Shown: positions 6,433 to 9,329 of the stretch, piece after piece
Layout: the number at the start of each line of letters is the position of its first letter
How positions within the stretch are numbered: position 1 is the stretch's first letter
Source of the DNA: JAPLGE01 sp964355545
GTDB lineage: Bacteria > Bipolaricaulota > Bipolaricaulia > UBA7950 > UBA9294
Length of the DNA stretch: 9,329 nt
Reading direction: 5' to 3'
Assembly (NCBI GenBank): GCA_964355545.1
Contig: CAYHEK010000061.1
Coordinates: 1-9,329 of the forward strand
Made by a program: the position numbers and the translations under genes
Notes under the pieces: model-generated
The model's input: the letters and a program-made list of their open reading frames with translations, nothing else
The model's database searches: none
What the model was told of the DNA's origin: nothing

Positions 6433-7389
6433 TTAGTCCTTGGTGATCGTGGTTCCGGCCACCCCTTCCAAGGCGTCCATCGCGCGATGGAGGGAGGTGA
6501 TGATCGCCCGTTCCCCGCCCGCCTCGATGAAGCGGATCGCGGCGCGGACCTTGGGCTCCATCGATCCCTTGGCGAAGTGTCCTTCCGCACGGTAGCGCGT
6601 CGCCTCGGCCACGGTCATGCGCGACAGGGCCACCTCCTGCGGGGTCTTGTAGTGAAGCTTCACCTGCTCCACGTCGGTCAGGATGAGGAAGATCCTCGCT
6701 CCGACGTCGACGGCCAGGCGCTCGCCGGCGAGGTCCTTATCGATCACCGCCTCCACCCCGACGAGACCCCCGTCCTCGCGGACGACGGGAATCCCGCCGC
6801 CCCCCGACGCAATGACGATCGAGCGCGCGTCGACGAGTTGGCGAATTGCTTCCTTCTCGAAGATCTCCATCGGATCAGGAGATGGAACGACCCGGCGCCA
6901 GCCGCGGCCGGCGTCCTCGCGCACGTGGTAGCCCTTCTCCTTTTCTAGCCTCTTTGCCTCCCCTTCCGTGTAGAACGGTCCGACCGGTTTCGTCGGGTTC
7001 TGGAAGGCGGGGTCGGTCTTGTCGACGACGACCTGCGTCACCACAGTCGCGATCGGGATGTCCCCGCGGCCGGCCGCGGCGAGCAGGTTGTGCAGGGTCT
7101 GCTGGATCATGTAGCCGATCAGGCCCTGGCTCTGTGCGCCGCAGACGTCGAGCGGCATCGGCGCGGCGACCCCTTTCCCCGCCTCGTTCTGGAGGAGGAT
7201 GTTCCCCACCTGCGGGCCGTTCCCGTGCGTGACCACGATCTTGTACTTCCCCGAGGTCACCATCAGGACGAGCTGCCGACAGGTGACCTCGACGTTTACC
7301 ATCTGCTCTTCGAACGTCCCCTTCTGCCCGGGCTGGAGGATGGCGTTCCCTCCCAGGGCGATGACCGTGACCTTCTTCTCGACTGCCAT
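6433..7389 (-). CDS. arcC: Carbamate kinase
   Basis: 318 aa from the ATG at 7389, close to the usual length of about 310. Carbamate kinase converts carbamoyl phosphate and ADP to carbamate and ATP; carbamate then falls apart to ammonia and CO2. The amino-acid kinase fold is clear from IALGGNAI (9-16), THGNGPQVG (54-62), ASGGGGIPV (194-202), IDKDLA (216-221), LTDVE (237-241) and GSMEPK (275-280; GSMGPK is the common form, so Glu replaces Gly). A GTG at 7422 in the same frame would add 11 residues (MNTKPRTEGGR) and nearly abut the M20 stop. I prefer the ATG because family proteins begin just before VTVIALGGNA, although its GAGGGTGG ribosome site is only moderate. Its place between the M20 enzyme and two carbamoyltransferases indicates substrate-level ATP production from carbamoyl phosphate, as in arginine deiminase or ureido-compound fermentation. 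No arginine deiminase is present in the window. Confidence 0.95.
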   Translation of the reverse strand: MAVEKKVTVIALGGNAILQPGQKGTFEEQMVNVEVTCRQLVLMVTSGKYKIVVTHGNGPQVGNILLQNEAGKGVAAPMPLDVCGAQSQGLIGYMIQQTLHNLLAAAGRGDIPIATVVTQVVVDKTDPAFQNPTKPVGPFYTEGEAKRLEKEKGYHVREDAGRGWRRVVPSPDPMEIFEKEAIRQLVDARSIVIASGGGGIPVVREDGGLVGVEAVIDKDLAGERLAVDVGARIFLILTDVEQVKLHYKTPQEVALSRMTVAEATRYRAEGHFAKGSMEPKVRAAIRFIEAGGERAIITSLHRAMDALEGVAGTTITKD

Positions 7390-7426
7390 GCGACCACCCT
7401 CTGTTCTTGGTTTCGTGTTCACGTTC

Positions 7427-8605
7427 CTATCTTGCCTTCGCCGTCTTCCCTACCGGGACCGAGTTCGCCGAGACGTAGCGGACCAGGCCCTCGAGGACCT
7501 GCCACAGGGAGTCGACCTCGACGGCCTCGTTCGGTCGGTGGGCCTGTGCGATCGAGCCCGGGCCGAAGAGGACGACCGGTATCCCCAGCTGCGGCGCGAT
7601 CTCGACCGCGTCGGTGCAGTACGGGGCGATGCCGGCGTGTGCCTCTTCCTTCCCAACGGCCGCGGCGAGGAACGCCCGCACTTCCGGGTGCGCCGGGTCG
7701 CTCGAGATGGGGGGATACGCGCTCGTCACACGGGAGGAGAAGGTCGCCCCCACCCGCTTCGCCGCTCGCTCGCCCAACTCCTCCACGAGGCGGATCGCGC
7801 GGCGCTCGTCCTGCGAGGAGATCGGTCGGAAGTCAAGCTCGACCTTGGCGTTCTCCGGGACGACGTTCGGCCGCCAGCCTCCGTTCAAGACGCCGACGTT
7901 GAGCGAGGTCTTCCCGCGGCCGGGTTCCTCGGGGAACCCCTTCGCCGCCTCGGCGAGCGCGAGCGAGAACTCGCACGCGGGGAGAACGCTGTTCACCCCT
8001 TCGTGGGGGACCGCTCCGTGTGCGCCCTTGCCGGTGAAGAGCGCCTCGATCCAGAGCTCTCCTTTCTGCCCCACGTAAACCTTGCCCTCCGTCGGCTCGG
8101 CGACCACGAGGAGGCGGGCGTCGTCGATCCCGTGGGACTCCCGGATCGACCGCGCGCCCCGGTAGGTCCCCTCTTCGTCGGCCGTGAGGGCGAGGACGAC
8201 GCTCCTCGCGGGCGGCTGTCCGGACGCGGCCAGGAGCTTCGCGATCTCGAGGAGCACGGCGACGCCTCCCTTCATGTCGGCGGCCCCGCGCCCGTGGACC
8301 CGCCCCGACGCGAGCCGACCGTCGAACGGCGGGACGGTCCACGAACCCTCCTCCGCGCGCACCGTGTCCAGGTGGCCGCACAGGACGACGCTTCCCGCCT
8401 CTCTTCCCGGGATGCGAGCGAGGACCGAACTCCGTCCGCCCTCCAGGGGGACGAGGGTCGCCTCGACCCCCGCCCGGGTCAGGAAGTCGCGCGCGTAGCG
8501 CGCCGCCTCCTCTTCCCCTCCCGGCGGGTTCTCGGTGCGGATGCGGACGAGATCCTGCGTGAGGCGCACCGTCTCCTGTCTTGCCCTCTGGTCGACCTCA
8601 ACCAT
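7427..8605 (-). CDS. M20-family metallopeptidase / amino-acid deacylase (ArgE/DapE/YgeY-like)
   Basis: 392 aa, typical for the ArgE/DapE branch. The ATG at 8605 is chosen because AAGGAG lies 5 bases upstream and the frame before it overlaps the regulator gene. The two-zinc site is complete: CGHLDTV with His78, GRGAADMKGG with Asp110, TADEEG with catalytic Glu144 and metal-binding Glu145, VVAEPTE with Glu170, and AQAHRPNE with His356. GKGAHGAVP (193-201) is the lid/dimerisation-domain motif with His196. No signal peptide, so cytoplasmic. M20 enzymes of this type remove acyl or related groups from amino acids or split small amide bonds. In the E. coli ygeW-ygeX-ygeY neighbourhood an M20 member sits beside a carbamoyltransferase, and here it lies 37 bases upstream of carbamate kinase. 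A deacylase feeding or following the carbamoyltransferases is the natural inference; the exact substrate cannot be read from the sequence. Confidence 0.92.
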   Translation of the reverse strand: MVEVDQRARQETVRLTQDLVRIRTENPPGGEEEAARYARDFLTRAGVEATLVPLEGGRSSVLARIPGREAGSVVLCGHLDTVRAEEGSWTVPPFDGRLASGRVHGRGAADMKGGVAVLLEIAKLLAASGQPPARSVVLALTADEEGTYRGARSIRESHGIDDARLLVVAEPTEGKVYVGQKGELWIEALFTGKGAHGAVPHEGVNSVLPACEFSLALAEAAKGFPEEPGRGKTSLNVGVLNGGWRPNVVPENAKVELDFRPISSQDERRAIRLVEELGERAAKRVGATFSSRVTSAYPPISSDPAHPEVRAFLAAAVGKEEAHAGIAPYCTDAVEIAPQLGIPVVLFGPGSIAQAHRPNEAVEVDSLWQVLEGLVRYVSANSVPVGKTAKAR

Positions 8606-8610
8606 TCCGA

Positions 8611-8616
8611 CTCCTT
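8611..8616 (-). promoter_or_regulatory. Shine-Dalgarno AAGGAG that sets the start of the M20 gene
   Basis: AAGGAG 5 bases before the ATG at 8605, in the 17-base gap after the regulator stop codon. It supports this start over the open frame that continues upstream to 9046. Confidence 0.8.
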
Positions 8617-8622
8617 GCGCCC

Positions 8623-9329
8623 TCACGCGTCCGAGGTCTCGCGCATCCTCCGCCAGTGCTCGGACATCGCCGACGCGGCCCCTTCGGCGTCCTGGCGCTC
8701 GATCGCGTCCACGAGCTCCTCGTGGACGTCGACGACCCGCACGAGGTCCTCGCCCGTGCGCAGGTAGTAGCGGTGGGTGAACTCTCGGTAAAGGACCTGG
8801 TCCATCGTGTTCACGAGCGGGGCGAGGGCCGCGGCGACCAAGCGGTTTCCCGTCGCGGCGAGGAGGGCAAGGTGGAAGCGCTTGTCGGCCTGGAAGTAGC
8901 GCGCAAAGTCGCCGGTCTTGCTCTCGGCGCGCATCTCCTTGATCGCCTGGCGAAGTCCCCGGATCGCCTCCTTCGTCGCCTTCTCCGCGGCGAGGGCGGC
9001 GACGCTCGGCTCGAGCGCCTCGCGCGCCTCCATCACCTCGAGGCACCCCGCATCGCTCTCGAGGAGAAGAGGGGCGTCCGCCTCTTCCTCTTGCGAGGGA
9101 GAGCGGCGCACGTAGTTCCCGCTCCCGGGTTTTGCCTCGATCAGGCCGACCGCCTGCAGGGCGGAGAGAGCCTCGCGGACCGACGGCCGGCTGACCCCCA
9201 TCTCCTGGGCGAGCTCCGCCTCGGAGGGGAGGCGGCTCCCCACGGGGTAGACTCCGTCCCGGATCGCCCGGACGATCTGCTCGGCGACGACCGCGGAGAC
9301 CTTGGTCGCCCGCACCTTCTCAAACGGCA
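8623..9329 (-). CDS. GntR-family transcriptional regulator, FadR subfamily (FCD domain), start at window edge
   Basis: The frame is open to the right edge. The visible protein begins PFEKVRATKVSAVVAEQI, and the codon before Pro ends in TG at 9328-9329, so an ATG or GTG start one base outside the window is plausible. The GTG at 9315 is internal to the conserved N-terminus (FadR-type proteins commonly have a few residues before this block). Numbered from that GTG, residues 1-70 are the winged helix-turn-helix (RLPSEAELAQEMGVSRPSVR, then SGNYV in the wing). Residues about 90-225 are the all-helical FCD ligand domain. Asp144, His148, His198 and His220 match the metal-binding set found in many FCD domains, so a carboxylate ligand bound through a metal is likely. 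As first gene of the operon it probably controls it, sensing a pathway acid such as a ureido or acyl amino acid. The promoter and operator lie outside the window. Confidence 0.93.
   Translation of the reverse strand, partial: PFEKVRATKVSAVVAEQIVRAIRDGVYPVGSRLPSEAELAQEMGVSRPSVREALSALQAVGLIEAKPGSGNYVRRSPSQEEEADAPLLLESDAGCLEVMEAREALEPSVAALAAEKATKEAIRGLRQAIKEMRAESKTGDFARYFQADKRFHLALLAATGNRLVAAALAPLVNTMDQVLYREFTHRYYLRTGEDLVRVVDVHEELVDAIERQDAEGAASAMSEHWRRMRETSDA

Noticed and set aside
6405..6590. N-terminal extension of carbamoyltransferase B up to 6590
   Set aside because: The extra 62 residues are Arg/Ser/Pro-rich, overlap the end of carbamate kinase, and the strong AAGGAGG before 6404 marks the real start.
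5367..7389. Arginine deiminase pathway (arcABC) operon
   Set aside because: Carbamate kinase and transferases are present, but there is no arginine deiminase or antiporter in the window, and the transferases resemble the knotted YgeW/acetylornithine branch rather than catabolic ornithine carbamoyltransferase.
7199..8767. 522-aa open frame on the + strand opposite the carbamate kinase and M20 genes
   Set aside because: It spans several real genes on the other strand, shows no recognisable domain, and reflects high GC rather than coding.
8606..9046. N-terminal extension of the M20 enzyme up to 9046
   Set aside because: It lies inside the regulator gene in another frame, is Arg/Gly-rich, and the conserved M20 start and ribosome site are at 8605-8616.

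Overview
This is a GC-rich bacterial window (roughly 65% G+C by eye) with tightly packed genes, strong AAGGAGG-type ribosome binding sites and one clear sigma70-type promoter. The gene content suggests an anaerobic or fermentative amino-acid or purine degrader. A lineage such as Bipolaricaulota or another poorly cultured GC-rich phylum would fit, but the sequence cannot fix the taxon. I see no tRNA, rRNA, CRISPR array, insertion sequence or phage gene.

Left part, + strand (1-2072). The window opens inside a proline racemase-superfamily gene whose active-site pair is Ser/Cys. After a short gap with a promoter (926-954) and a strong Shine-Dalgarno come two genes I do not recognise: an exported 227-aa protein and a 117-aa protein with a signal peptide and two membrane segments. 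A large inverted repeat (1679-1718) lies between them and ends exactly at the second start codon.

Right part, - strand (9329-2069). Six genes with gaps of 13 to 37 bases form one probable operon, read right to left: a GntR/FadR-type regulator (start just off the window edge), an M20 metallopeptidase/deacylase, a carbamate kinase, two tandem paralogous carbamoyltransferases, and a molybdenum hydroxylase (xanthine dehydrogenase-family) large subunit. The last gene overlaps the stop codon of the convergent + strand gene.

How it may work together: the carbamoyltransferases would run in the phosphorolytic direction, releasing carbamoyl phosphate from a ureido (carbamoyl-amino) compound. The carbamate kinase would turn this into ATP, CO2 and ammonia. 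The M20 enzyme would prepare or process the ureido/acyl-amino substrate, and the molybdenum hydroxylase would act upstream on a purine-like heterocycle. The set recalls the E. coli ygeW/ygeY/yqeA/xdh neighbourhood, linked to anaerobic purine breakdown. The main novelty is the pair of different carbamoyltransferases, one of which has lost the usual HCLP histidine, in a compact operon without the diaminopropionate lyase, the hydantoinase-like enzyme or the other Xdh subunits in view.
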